Shown in pieces: positions 24,179-35,254 of a stretch of 64,000 bases of DNA; position 1 is the stretch's first letter, and every line of letters begins with the position of its first letter. The notes under the pieces are model-generated. The model made no database searches. It was not told the origin of the DNA and was given only the letters and a program-made list of their open reading frames with translations. The stretch comes from Tetrahymena elliotti 4EA. Lineage: Eukaryota; Ciliophora; Oligohymenophorea; Hymenostomatida; Tetrahymenidae. The position numbers and the translations under genes are program-made. The DNA is taken from contig JH720327.1 in assembly GCA_000231825.2 (NCBI GenBank), forward strand, positions 706,269 through 770,268, written 5' to 3'.

Positions 24179-26794
24179 TCACTTGTAAGTAATTAGATAC
24201 AGAGGATATGATTTTGAGTTATGATAAACAATATACATGTTATTTCCTTGTGCTTGATTACTCATTACTGAATCATATCTGATACCATTTTAGTTGTTGA
24301 TAAAAGGAGGAGCTGTATATCTTTATGGACCACTGGTAAATGGTTTTCCTATTAGGACTGTTGCTAAAAACATTTAACCATTTCCTTAAGGAGTTAGGAA
24401 TTTGTACCCATCTGAATAGAGAGCTGTTTCATGGAAATAAGTTCCCCTGCCATACATTCCATCATTTGATAAACGGAAATCGAATCCTTCTTCTTCACTA
24501 TCATAAATAATTTTAGGTTAGATAGTTCTGGTTCCATGGAAAAGAAGTCTCTCTGTTGCATCACCTTTTTCTTAAAGCTTTTATTTTTCGAATAAATAAT
24601 TCTTCATTAATGCTTTATTTTAAATTCTTTCAACAGAGATAATTTGCTTTTACAATGTTTTCTTAAACAATTGTATGCTTTAGGCTGCTTCATTAGAGTT
24701 TATATCTAATGTAACAAGTTTCAAATTTGATTCTTATGGTACCCAAGTACTTGGTAATTAGAGATTTTATTTTAGTGAAATTTAGACTTCTTTTTGTTCT
24801 TTAGGTTGGATGCTGTTTAAGTAATTGTAAATTTAAGGAACAATTCTTCCAACAGTTTTTTTATATCCTTAAATAGTGATTGAGTTGATTCCTAAATGTA
24901 TCCAGACTTTATGTTATAACTCTATTAAAGTAAATATTCTTTAGATTTCTTTAGGAATTTCTTTCTCATTTGGAATCTCAAATAGAATGTATTTATTCTT
25001 TTCAATATTTAACTTGACCTGCTTAACTATTTCTATTGATTATTGCATTCCTCTCACAATTAATTTTGATTTAAACATTTCTTCGTTGTTTAAATTCTCA
25101 TTTATTTCTTAATCTTCTAGTTCTATTTAACTATTCTATTCCTTATTGTCTTCTCTAAGCTTAGCAAAATACTTAAAACCTTAATTATTAGCTCTTTGCT
25201 ATTCAAAGATGCTTCCTGCTTTAAATGTGATTTCATGAGTTTTCAAGTTTAATTCACAAATATTTGAGATGAGCTTATTTGTGATAAGATCATACTCAAT
25301 ATAAAATACATGTATACCTATTTTTATATATTACTGTATTAGATTCACTATTTCTGGGCTAAAAGATTATTATGATAATGTATTTGTATCAAAACAAGAA
25401 TATTGGTCATTATCATATATTATTGGTGATGCTAATCCTTGCAAATTTTTTGTTAACTACATTTCTTAGAGGTCTATAGTGAATGTTTCTATCAGATATT
25501 CTTCATTCTAACAAGCCCCCATTTTTTATGAGCTCTTTAATAATTATTACTATTCAGATTAGCTAATAATTATAAATGCAGAACTAGATCCCAGCTAAAT
25601 TGATTTATTTATTACTGAAATAGCTTCATTAGAGAATTTTTTAACACTTGCAGGATTCTATTAGCAGTAGATGCCAGAATATTGAGAAGAATTTGAGCAT
25701 GTGATTTCATCAAATATTTCAATTATTTTTTTCTCATTTCCATCAGAAACCATAATTAAAATTTCAGAAGGTGATTTAAAATAATTCAAATTCTAAGTTT
25801 ATGTTGTTAAAAACCTATGAATATTCTATAAGTAATCTTCTCCTACTGTACTGTGCAAGCTAAGACCAAACTTGAAGAAGCCTCTATTAGATTAATTATT
25901 ATTATTATTTTCTTAAATGGTTTCAAAAATTCTTCTCAAATTATAGATGCAACTGTGTTCATCTTTTGATGTTTAAATGAAAAAAGTTATATTTGCCATT
26001 TAAATATCGTTCACACCATTAATCCTAAAAGTATCATTATAATATGTATTCTCTGAAATTGACTTATCATCAAATTCAACTTATTCTATTAATAGACTAT
26101 CATGGTGTTGAAGAAGAGGCTTGAGCTATCTAACGGCTTACTTGAAATTAGGATTACTTTGATACAAATTGAGACCAAAAGAATCAATAAATATACCTTC
26201 TTATGCCATATTTATTAATAAGAAGTCAAAGTAGTTAATGTTCAACTTATCAGGCTTATCCACTTAGCATATTTTTATTGTCAATGAATTTTTAAGTTCA
26301 TATTTTTTTAAGACCTTGGGTAAGCAAGTATTTACCTAGAAGACGTTGTAAGAAGCATCTAAGTTAGCCATATTAAGCTGCGCTGTTTATGAAATAAGTT
26401 GTGATGTTTATTTATCCTTTAAGATACTCTTCTTAATATTCATAAACTCATCATAATTACAATCAAAATCTTGTTAAACAATATCTTTCTTAACTTATTC
26501 AATTAAACTTTTTAATGAATCTATAAATATCTAGGAAGACTCTATCTCTATTTCATCCTAATACCTATTATGATATTGCTCCTCTTGATTTTATTGATAT
26601 ACTTCTATAAAACTCTATTCTTAATTAATAAAGTATGATATTTTAAGTTGATCTGCCAGTTCCTCCAAACTTTTAATGAATTTATGTTTCATTATTTTCA
26701 AAGCTAAGCTATCCTCTATTTTATAAATAGTTCTAATCTGATTCGCATCATTTAACTATGAGAAGTATTTACTCTTATGATCCCATAACTTCAT
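24179..26794 (-). CDS. PARP-family ADP-ribosyltransferase
   Basis: Single-exon ciliate ORF of 871 residues from ATG 26794 to TGA 24179-24181. The C-terminal 180 residues are a PARP catalytic domain: ERLLFHGTRT (His753), GMYGRGTYFHETALYSDGY (Tyr793), MFLATVLIGKPFTSGP, YDSVM and NNMYIVY...YPLYLITYK. The third position of the H-Y-E triad is Met853, the pattern of mono-ADP-ribosylating PARPs. The first 690 residues are not recognised; they are Gln/Asn-rich with helical stretches and a hydrophobic segment (AFIIISQ). The TGA-free frame extends upstream to about 27090 without another Met, and a signal-anchor-like ORF at 27089 (MKIVFLFSFFAIIFYI) could not be spliced in phase. NAD-dependent modification of proteins is likely; the target is unknown. 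Confidence 0.87.
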
Positions 26795-27269
26795 TTTTTA
26801 TTAGTAAATGTCTACTAAATCTTTTAATTAGAAAATAGTTAATAGTTTTTGAGTTCTCTAATAATTAATTAATTTATTCAAAAGATCTCTATTTTATTTA
26901 TATTCTAATATCCCCAATTCTAAGATAAAACAATTTTATCGAAAAAAAATATTTTATAACAATTAGAATTTTTAACTAATCCCACTTCTATTTTAGTGAA
27001 TTTTAAATGATTTGCCAGATCTGATTTTGTTTTTGAAAATTAATATAAAAAATGATAGCAAAAAATGAAAATAAGAAAACTATCTTCATCAAAAAAAACT
27101 AAAATCCACAAAATAAAAACTATAATATTTTTCAATACTTAAGAAAAAAAAAATATATAATATAATTTAATTTGTGTTATTATGGATAATAGAGCTATCA
27201 AATTACAATTAAATATTTAAAAATAAAATAATTGGTAGGTCCTTCCTCATTTCTCATGAGAATATAATA
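26795..27269. other. Divergent spacer between PARP and transposase relic
   Basis: AT-rich. It contains the likely PARP promoter and a short hydrophobic minus-strand ORF starting at 27089. No further gene is supported. Confidence 0.5.
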
Positions 27270-27776
27270 ATGTTGGGATCAGTTAATAATTCTTTCTAAG
27301 ATATTGAATATTTGTCACAAGTAGAGCTATAAAACAGTGATTGGCCTAGCAAAAGTCCTGATAAATTTGTATTCTAGCATGATAATTTAGCAATGTTTTA
27401 AAGCGTACAGTAATTTTTAGAGAGTGAAAATATTGATGCTCTTGATTGGCCAACAAAATCTCTTGATACATCTCCAATTAGGAGCTTATTAAAAAATGAG
27501 CTTTAGAGCTATCTAAGTGAAATTAATAACAAAGATTAATTGTATTAAAAATCTGGACAATTATTTTATAACTCTGAATAAATTAAAAAATGCATAAAAA
27601 ACTTGTGCTCAAGTTTGCCTAAAAGAATATCTCAAGTAGATGATAAGGGTAAATATATCATTTTATTGTTGAAATTAAATCTATTAAATGCTTTGATGTA
27701 GTAATTTTAAAATAATAAATTTTTATTGCAACTCTTTATTCTGCATAAAACACCCTACCTTAGCAGAATTAACTGA
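27270..27776 (+). pseudogene. Tc1/mariner-type transposase C-terminal relic
   Basis: Ciliate-code frame of 168 codons, 27270 to TGA 27774-27776. Residues about 35-77 match the second catalytic block of Tc1/mariner DDE transposases: FQHDN (Asp38), SVQQFLESENIDALDWPTKS and SPIRSLLKNEL. The usual order is HDNAP...LDWPxxSPDLNPIE. The late motif LPKRISQVDDKGKY matches the MPRRxxxVIxxKG tail of these proteins. The third acidic residue (usually the Glu after NPI) is Arg71, the first Asp and the DNA-binding half are absent, and spacing is short by about two residues, so it cannot be an active transposase. A second DWPSKSPD lies upstream of the HDN, an apparent partial duplication. It could be a relic or a domesticated fragment. 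Confidence 0.6.
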
Positions 27777-29271
27777 GACCCCTATAGATGATATGGATAC
27801 TTTTAAAAAAGTTATTGAAATACTTTTTATAAAGATACTGACATAAAAAAACACATTATTAACACTATACATAGTCTTTAATAAAGGATACATTAAGCTG
27901 ATTATTATTTATTGCATGTAATTTTATATAATGTCAAGCAGATATTATTCATAAAAAACAATTTAAAGGATGAGGTGGATAACTTTAAAGTTTTATAATA
28001 AAACTTATTTCAACTTTCACTTTTGGAATATTTTGGATAGTAGGCTTTTCATATTAATAATTGATTTAATACTTCTATTTAACAAGCTAATTAAATTATA
28101 TCAATTTATTAATTTGTTAATTAATAAAAAGTTTAGAAAATTTTTCGCGGAAAATTAATTTTGATCAGGAAAAAGTTCATCAGAAATAAAAGAAAAAACA
28201 TAGAAGATAGATAAGAATTTAAATGATAATTGAATTAGTTAGAAATTTAAAGTAATTCAGCATATTACTAATATTTTCTTATTACAATCTAGAGACTGCA
28301 AAAAATAGATACATTCAATAAATAAAGTGAATGATAATATTTAGTACTCTGTGAAGATTGAAAAGAAAATAAATAATTAAAAAGCTGCATGGATATATTT
28401 GAATAGTTTAGAAGAATTAATTAATTAATAAATAGAATATGAATTATATACAGATGAAGAAGATTTGTTGGTAATTTTTTGAAATTTTAAATAACTTAAA
28501 CTAAAATACATAAGCATATACTTTTTTATTCTGTTTTTAATATTAAGGGAAAATATTAAAAGTACATGATATGTGGGATAGTAAAATTGAAACACTTTTT
28601 TTGGTTTTGAGAATGGTATTTTTATTTTAACACAATTCGCTGTATATCTATCTATTTTTTAAGCTATCTAGCAAGAGTTCTTTATCTTGTTTGTGAATTT
28701 CACATTTTATAAATTAGTTAGCACTCTTTAGAATTTACTTTGTTTTTTTTGAAATATCATGTTTAATTTGACATTACCCTCACACAGTCTCATAGCAATA
28801 TTTATATGAAGTATGATAAATATTATTTAAGGTATTGCTAATAAGAATGTTAGAGGGAGGGACTTGCCAGTGATGAATCAATATTAACAATACATTTCTT
28901 AATTTATATTTTGAGTTGTTTAGATTTATTTATTTTTATATTATTTAATTAGTAGAAGGAATACCAAGCAACAAATTTGGATTATGGTATTACAAAGCCA
29001 TTGTAGTAAATATTTAAAGAATGTTCTTCTAATAAATTTTTTCTGCCTGTGCATTTTTGTAATTATTTTTATTTTATTATTATTTATTATTGTTTTGCTG
29101 TTTATATTTTGTATGAATCAATCAGTGAGTGAGTGAGTGAATGAATGAGAGTGTGTGTGTGTTTTTTTAAGAAAGTGAGAGTTAAGTGTTTTCATTTTAT
29201 TTTGTTTAATAGGAAGAGATGAATCATCTTTTCCAATTTGTTTGTGTTTTTAAATGTTTTTATCTGTGTCT
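27777..29271. other. Intergenic, no gene seen
   Basis: AT-rich. It contains a compound GTGA/AATG/GT microsatellite at 29123-29162. The plus-strand ORF at 27970 is low-complexity and unconvincing. No transposon inverted repeats could be identified by eye. Confidence 0.5.
29123..29162. repeat. (GTGA)n-(ATGA)n-(GT)n compound microsatellite
   Basis: Perfect short units in succession, located downstream of the Bdp1 stop codon. Confidence 0.9.
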
Positions 29272-31284
29272 TCAGATCAAAAAAGCAGGAATATTTTCTT
29301 GCTTGAAGATTTCGTTGACTTCTTCAGCTACTTCCTATCAATTTTAATAAAATTTGAGTTAATAATAAGCAATGAAGGGAATTTATATTGTAAGAATGAG
29401 TGAAGGAAATATATCACTTTAGACTTTAAATAAATAAAAATTAAAGTCAAAGTGTGTATTTTTGTATTTTTTATTATTTAATATTATTTAAAATAGAAAG
29501 AAAATTTGTTACAATATCTTAAGAATCAACAGATTCAAAAGAGTTAAGCCTTTTCTTTCTTTCTTATTTGAGTAAAGTAATTCTTTCACCCACTTCAGTT
29601 TATTCTGTAATGCTTTCCATCTTTTCCTTTTCAGCGGCTAGCTTAGTTTGAATTTTATTGAATCTTCTCTTAGAGTTGAAGCGGATGCTCTCTTCAACCA
29701 ACTTGCTGTTTTCCTTTTCTTCTTTTCTGAACTTGTTCTATAATATAATAAAGATAATTGTTATTATGAAGAGACATTTGAAGAGAATTTTTTATAAGAA
29801 ATGAATAGAAGAATGAAACTAGATTCGCTTCTAATTAAGCAAAAATTATAATTATTATTAAATAAATTCTTTCAAGGTTAAAGGAGACCCCTTCTTTTTT
29901 GGATTATTCGTTTAACTTCATTCAAATCTGAAAAATTAAATTTTTGAAATTTATTTTAAAAATAAACAAATAATCAAGGTTCAGTCCAGCTCTTTTCAAA
30001 GGATGGTGGGGAGCTGCTGCCATTAAATTTAAATTTATATAAAAGAAAAATTTTGGATTGATGTATTATTTTATGGCAATAATTGTTAATTCTATAAATA
30101 GATTTAGTGGCTGTATGTATCACCAGACTGCTTCAACAAAAAAGCAGTTTTCTTTGAATTGAATGAAATTAGTTCGTCATCACTCAGTTTGAAATTAAAA
30201 AGTGATGATATCCCTTTTAGCTTATCAATTACAAATTTATAAGATTTGCAGATTTTTAATTATTCATAATAAACGAATGATCAAAGATTAATTAATGACC
30301 AAAACAACAACAACAACAACTACAATCAATCTATCAATCTTAGTTTGTTTGTTTTTTAATAAATAATTAAATGATTTATTTTGTTTTCTTGTTTTGCTAG
30401 ATTTCTCACAATTTGTATCGAATTAGTATTCAATTAATTTGTTATATCTAGTAATTCTATGTCTTATAATCTAATGAGTAACAAAAACATACCTTGATTT
30501 GAGCACGGGTTCTGCCAAGGAAAAGCTTTTAGATAAGTGAGAAATCAGTGCCAAAGACTTGAAGTCCCTTGAAGAACCTGAGAGTTTCTTCATCAGACCA
30601 TTTCTTAGTGTGTTGCTTTTTGGCAAAAGTGCTGCCATTAACACGGGCATTAATTTTTTCCTTAACTAGTTTAGGATCTATGGAGGGGGCCTAAGTTTCA
30701 GCAGGTTGAGGAGATTCAATTTCTTCTTCAGCTCCATTCTTAATATTTTTTTATTATCTTTGTTTGAGGACCTTTTGTTAGCGGGCCTTTTCTTCAAAGA
30801 GAGAAGGGATGCCGCTCTTGGTATCTGAAATGATTTACTCAAGAGTGAGTTCTTCGCAATTAAGTTGAAGGAATGATTAAGCTCCCTTGTAATCACCAAC
30901 TGTGCTAAGCTCTTCTTAACCTGTAAAGGTAGAAATAGCACGAGAAGAAGATGACTATGAATAACTTGTTGAAACTTTAGTTAAAATGTCAAACTAAGCT
31001 GATGCTTCGAAGTCATCGTCATCATCATCTATCTTGAGAACTCTCTTCTTCTTAGAGCCCAATTAAGTTGATGCTTAATCATTATTACTGACAATCATAA
31101 GCTTTACAGCATTCTCGTTGACTTTTCTGAGCTTATGAACAACATCTTAGAAATTCATATCTGAATCGGAATCTTATAACTCTTTGCTTGATGCTTGGGT
31201 ATTGTTAATTTGCTCTGGAATAGCGATTTCAGCTAAGGGTAATCCTTCAGATACCCTAGTATTTAATTCTTCCTGCAAAGACAT
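29272..31284 (-). CDS. BDP1: Transcription factor TFIIIB subunit Bdp1 (B double prime)
   Basis: Three exons in phase, 31284-30493, 29737-29513 and 29334-29272, give 359 residues ending at TGA 29272-29274. The diagnostic Bdp1 SANT domain spans the first splice: KKWSDEETLRFFKGLQVFGTDFSLI, LFLGRTRAQIK, then NKFRKEEKEN. In other eukaryotes Bdp1 joins Brf1 and TBP in TFIIIB to position RNA polymerase III. The N-terminal 230 residues are acidic, Ser/Gln-rich and unconserved. The protein is shorter than human BDP1 and closer in size to fungal forms. The first intron is unusually long at 755 bases and holds coding-like segments. A relatively GC-rich block lies 200-260 bases upstream of the start. Confidence 0.88.
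29738..30492 (-). other. Long first intron of Bdp1 with coding-like segments
   Basis: The intron has GTATG at its 5-prime end and TATAG at its 3-prime end. Two minus-strand stretches have more GC and better residue composition than normal introns here. About 30285-30095 reads QLKICKSYKFVIDKLKG, then FKLSDDELISF, then KTAFLLKQSGDTYSHQ. The second runs from ATG 30023 to about 29873 (MAAAPHHPLKRAGLNLDY, probable small intron, then LNEVKRIIQKRRGLL). They could be a nested same-strand gene or alternative exons. No family recognised. Confidence 0.45.
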
Positions 31285-34195
31285 AAATTATGCAGTATAC
31301 TTTTAATCTTTATAAATTTTCTTTAATTCTTTCTCTTTATTAATTTTTCCTCTCACAAATAAGAAGCAAATTAATAAAAAAAAGTAGTAAATAAATAACA
31401 CCTTCAAAACACATATAAAAACAAATCTGCATACATTATTAAATATTCTTTTTCTTTGATTTTCAAGTGCAATTTTTTGTCTATGGGCTCACTCGCTTAC
31501 CTATTCACCCAAGTCGCGCTCACTCTTTTTATAAAAAAGGGGACCAATTAATAGCTAGTCTATTGATTGCATTTGCTTTACTTCTATTTTTCTTTGTTTT
31601 TGATATAGAACAATGATATTTTGTTATTTGATTTCTGTCATTTTTCTTCTTACTTTGCAAAAAAATCTCTCTTTATTTATGCATTTCTACCTTTATTTTC
31701 TTTCGAAATCATGCAGATTTTTCTCAGCGAAAATCTTTTTTTCATGCTTCCTTTCCACTTAATTAAGTAGATCCTCAGTGAAATAGTCAGCGTAAATATT
31801 TTCAAAGCTTTTTGCTTGCATATTTTTCAAAGTTTAATTTGAGGAATATGAACAAATTATTCGTTAATATATACTATGAAGTATTTTTCTCTTTAAAAGT
31901 ACCATAATATTCAAACTAAAGATTCCATACTAATTGCTAAACATTTCTTTCGTTTATTCCTCAAATACATTTTATTGGAAATTAGATTTATGATATCCAA
32001 ATGTTAATTTAATTTATGCATTTTTTGAATTTCTGTAAATAGATATTTTAAATAAAATTTATATTTTTCAGACTAAGGCTTACTTTTTTTCATTTAGATA
32101 AGTAAGTTCTACTTGCTCATAAAGACATTTTATTTTATTATTTTCCTTCATGCAATCTTTATGTAAAAGTTGATAATATTTTGATTATGAAGAGTTTATT
32201 TATTAAATTAGCCTACTTTAAACGTGAGGAGGAGAATACATTTTGAATAATAATTTTAGGATTGCTCTACTTACAATTATTAGAAAAACCTAAAGTTAGA
32301 ATAGAACTCAACTATTTGTGGTGAATGAATACAAGCTAAATTAAGTGATTTTTGATGAATAAAAAAATCCTTTTTTTAATGAATATATTATTTTGTTCAC
32401 GATTTAGATCCCCCTAATTATTTACAATTTTTCACCAGTTAAGTTTATTTTTATCTTGACAAAGAAAGTAATCAATCATCGACTTAATAATCAATCACGT
32501 TTTGTCCACGATCATTTATTTATTGATTTATAAAAAACTTAATAAATCAAAATACTTCTACTTTAATTAAATCACTCCCAACACAATTTATTTTAAATCA
32601 TAAAAATCCCCATCCAGACCTAACACAAATATTTATTATTTCATTCATTTATTTCACAAATTAAGTAAATTTTTTTTTAAAATAAAATTTAGTTGCCTTC
32701 TTCTATTATTTCATGGTTATTTATTTAATGGTCTAGCCCAAGATGCGAAAGATACTTTTAAATAGAAAGCTATTTTAAGTTTTAAAAGAGTAGTAAAGTA
32801 GGCTTAGCAATCCCCCAAATTTTAATTTAGTTCTCTAATATGTTACATAAAATTAGCTATTAATAGTTCTAAATGTGATTAAAGTACTCACCTTAAATTA
32901 AAATATCTCTATAATTGTAAATGGTATTAAGTAATTATTTCAAAGGCTATACACTTACTCTCTATCCACCAACTAAAAAATCACTTTCTCTTTGATAAAT
33001 TCAAGAAAATAATTCTTATTATCTGCTAAACGAAAAATAAAAATATGTGGTATATTTTTAATTTAAATAAATAATCTAATTCAATGAAACTTATATAAAA
33101 AAAAATATTTACTCAACATAAATATAAAATGAACCAATTAATAAATGAATTCTAAGATTTTTAAAGTTAATTTACACAATAATTTTGATAAAAGTAAAAA
33201 AGAAGAGATTTTGTAAAACACAATCAAATTAAAAAACTTTGTCTATTTATTCAGATAGATAGATGATTAAAGTTAAGTGATTTTATCTCAAATATTACAT
33301 TAATTATTGACGAAATGTTAAATAATTAATTAAGTTTTTGGATCATATATTTACCCATAAAAGGTTAAATTTATTCATATCTTCAACTTTTTTATTTTAC
33401 ATTATTAAAGAACAAATTTTTTTAAGATATCAAACGAAATTTAGAAGGAAACACAAAATAAAATTTATTTCAATAATACACTGAAAATTAAATTAAAATT
33501 ATTTGGGATTTTGAAAAAGTTTTTTGATTGAAAATTCATTTAATTTAAGAGAAATTCTATCTTTAATTCAAAGCACAACACTTATTCTTAGTTTGTTAAT
33601 AATTTTCATCTAACAAAAATTATCTTAAATTTCTTTATAATAAATCAAAGTAGTCAGATCAAAAAATATTTTTAGTTCCAAAAAAAAGGAAATCTTCAAA
33701 ATTTAATTTTTATTTATCTAAAAAGAGCTCATTTGTTTATTTGAATTTTATTTTTTTATTTAATTAATTTAGAATACAAGAAAGATTATTTCGGAATTTT
33801 CTGGAGAAAATATTGTAAGATTTTTTAAAAAAGCAGAGAAAAGTCTTTTTGTAAATCTTACTCAGTAAATCATTAACAAATAATGTGAAAATAATTATTG
33901 CATTTAATTTATTTTTTGTAAATCAAATGTTTATTTATTTTTTTGATCAATTTTAATGAGATAAATTGTATTTTTTAAGATTGTATAAACGCACACATAA
34001 ATGAATAGATGGATGGATGAATGAATGAATAAAGAAGATATAAGAATTGTAAAATAAATTTTATTAAAAATTAGTTAGAGTTATTTGGAACAAAATTATT
34101 ATTTGTATATTTATTTATTGTTAATTGTGTTTGTTGGTTTGTTAGTTGGTGATTGGTTGGTTTGTTGGTGGAGTTTGTTTATTATAAAAAGTTCT
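31285..34195. other. Intergenic, about 2.9 kb
   Basis: AT-rich with no supported gene. 31480-31550 is a locally GC-rich patch containing GAGTGAGC twice on the minus strand next to TTTTTATAAAAAAG, upstream of Bdp1. Simple repeats occur at 33995-34030 (GGAT/GAAT units). The conventional ORF at 34085 is antisense to the next gene. Confidence 0.5.
31480..31550 (-). promoter_or_regulatory. Possible Bdp1 upstream element
   Basis: On the minus strand a TATA-like TTTTTTATAAAAAG is followed by a GC-richer block with two copies of GAGTGAGC about 20 bases apart. It stands out against the surrounding A/T. The role is inferred only from position, 200-260 bases upstream of the Bdp1 start; a small RNA gene is an alternative. 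Confidence 0.25.
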
Positions 34196-35254
34196 TCAAA
34201 AATTAAAATGGATCCCGTATCCAACTTTATAGTCTTCCATATCTTGTTTAAACTTTTAAATGTTGATAGTGGCAGAATAAATAAGAGAAACAAAATCTGA
34301 GGGATTATAGGAGAGCTAAGTAGCGATAGTGTAATTAGAATTAATATAATTTTTAAGGTGGATGAATTTATTAAAGTCGTGTTGATAAACTAGTTCTACT
34401 CCTCCTTAATTATAATTGTTAGAATCATTGTTTCCGCTACTTAATTTAAGCCAAAGAGATGAGTTATATCTTAGTAAACATAATACTTCTTTTAGACTTT
34501 TACCTTAGAAGTTAGCACTGAGCACTGCTTCGTATTTTTTAAATAATAGGTCTGTGAAAAGGCTATATTAAAACTTGTCTAAATCAGAATTAGCTTTAAA
34601 ATTGAAGCTAAATTCAAATTTGAAAGGCTTTTCTATATTTATTTCAGTTGGAGAACTGCTTTATAAAAGGCTAATTTAATTATTTGAATCGCTATTTTGT
34701 TCTGCTGCTTGCTAATTCTCTTAATCATTTTAAATCTCCTTCTTTTATGAATTTAATTTTATGTTGTATCTTTTATAGTTAAAAAATCTCACAGAAAGCT
34801 CCAAACCACATCCGTTTTTTTCATCAAAACTGCAGAGTATTTTGCTATAAGATTTATTAGATTTAATCTAACCTCCTAATGAGTAATTCTTGTAGTGATC
34901 TTTAGAAAGTTCATCACACTTCTTGGTTATATCTGCTAGTATTTTGCTTTCATATTATCTGGTTTATTTCAATAATTAAGATATTTAGAAATCGTAGTTT
35001 GATTGGCTATAAGGTGTTATGTGAGCCTTTATTTTACGTCCTGAATTATCATCTTTTAAAGTCAAATTTGAGTTAAAGTATTTTTAGTTTCTCATACCAA
35101 GATAATTCGATTGCTTATTCAAGCTTAAGTGATGCATGTCAAAAGAAAGCTTAAGAGTTGGAGATTTCAAATTACGCATAGAAATTTCATAACTTTTGTC
35201 TCCCAAAAAGCCCTACTCAAATTTCCTATTCTTTTATTCACTAAATATATTCAT
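34196..35254 (-). CDS. Orphan protein, possible mitochondrial beta-barrel
   Basis: Single exon of 352 residues, ATG 35254 to TGA 34196-34198. There is no signal peptide and no long hydrophobic helix. The sequence is built of alternating polar/hydrophobic stretches of 8-12 residues (ELSVRFFNYKRYNIKL, FKFEFSFNFKA, YEAVLSANFQG, FVSLIYSATINIQKF) separated by turns with Asn, Ser and Lys, and ends in YKVGYGIHFNF. That C-terminal beta signal-like ending and strand pattern resemble eukaryotic outer-membrane barrels such as VDAC, Tom40 or Mdm10, but no specific family motif was identified. The barrel assignment is inference. Start chosen as the first ATG of the open frame. Confidence 0.65.

Noticed and set aside
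34085..34300. Plus-strand ORF starting MEQNYY
   Set aside because: Low-complexity, and overlaps the 3-prime end of the single-exon minus-strand orphan gene.
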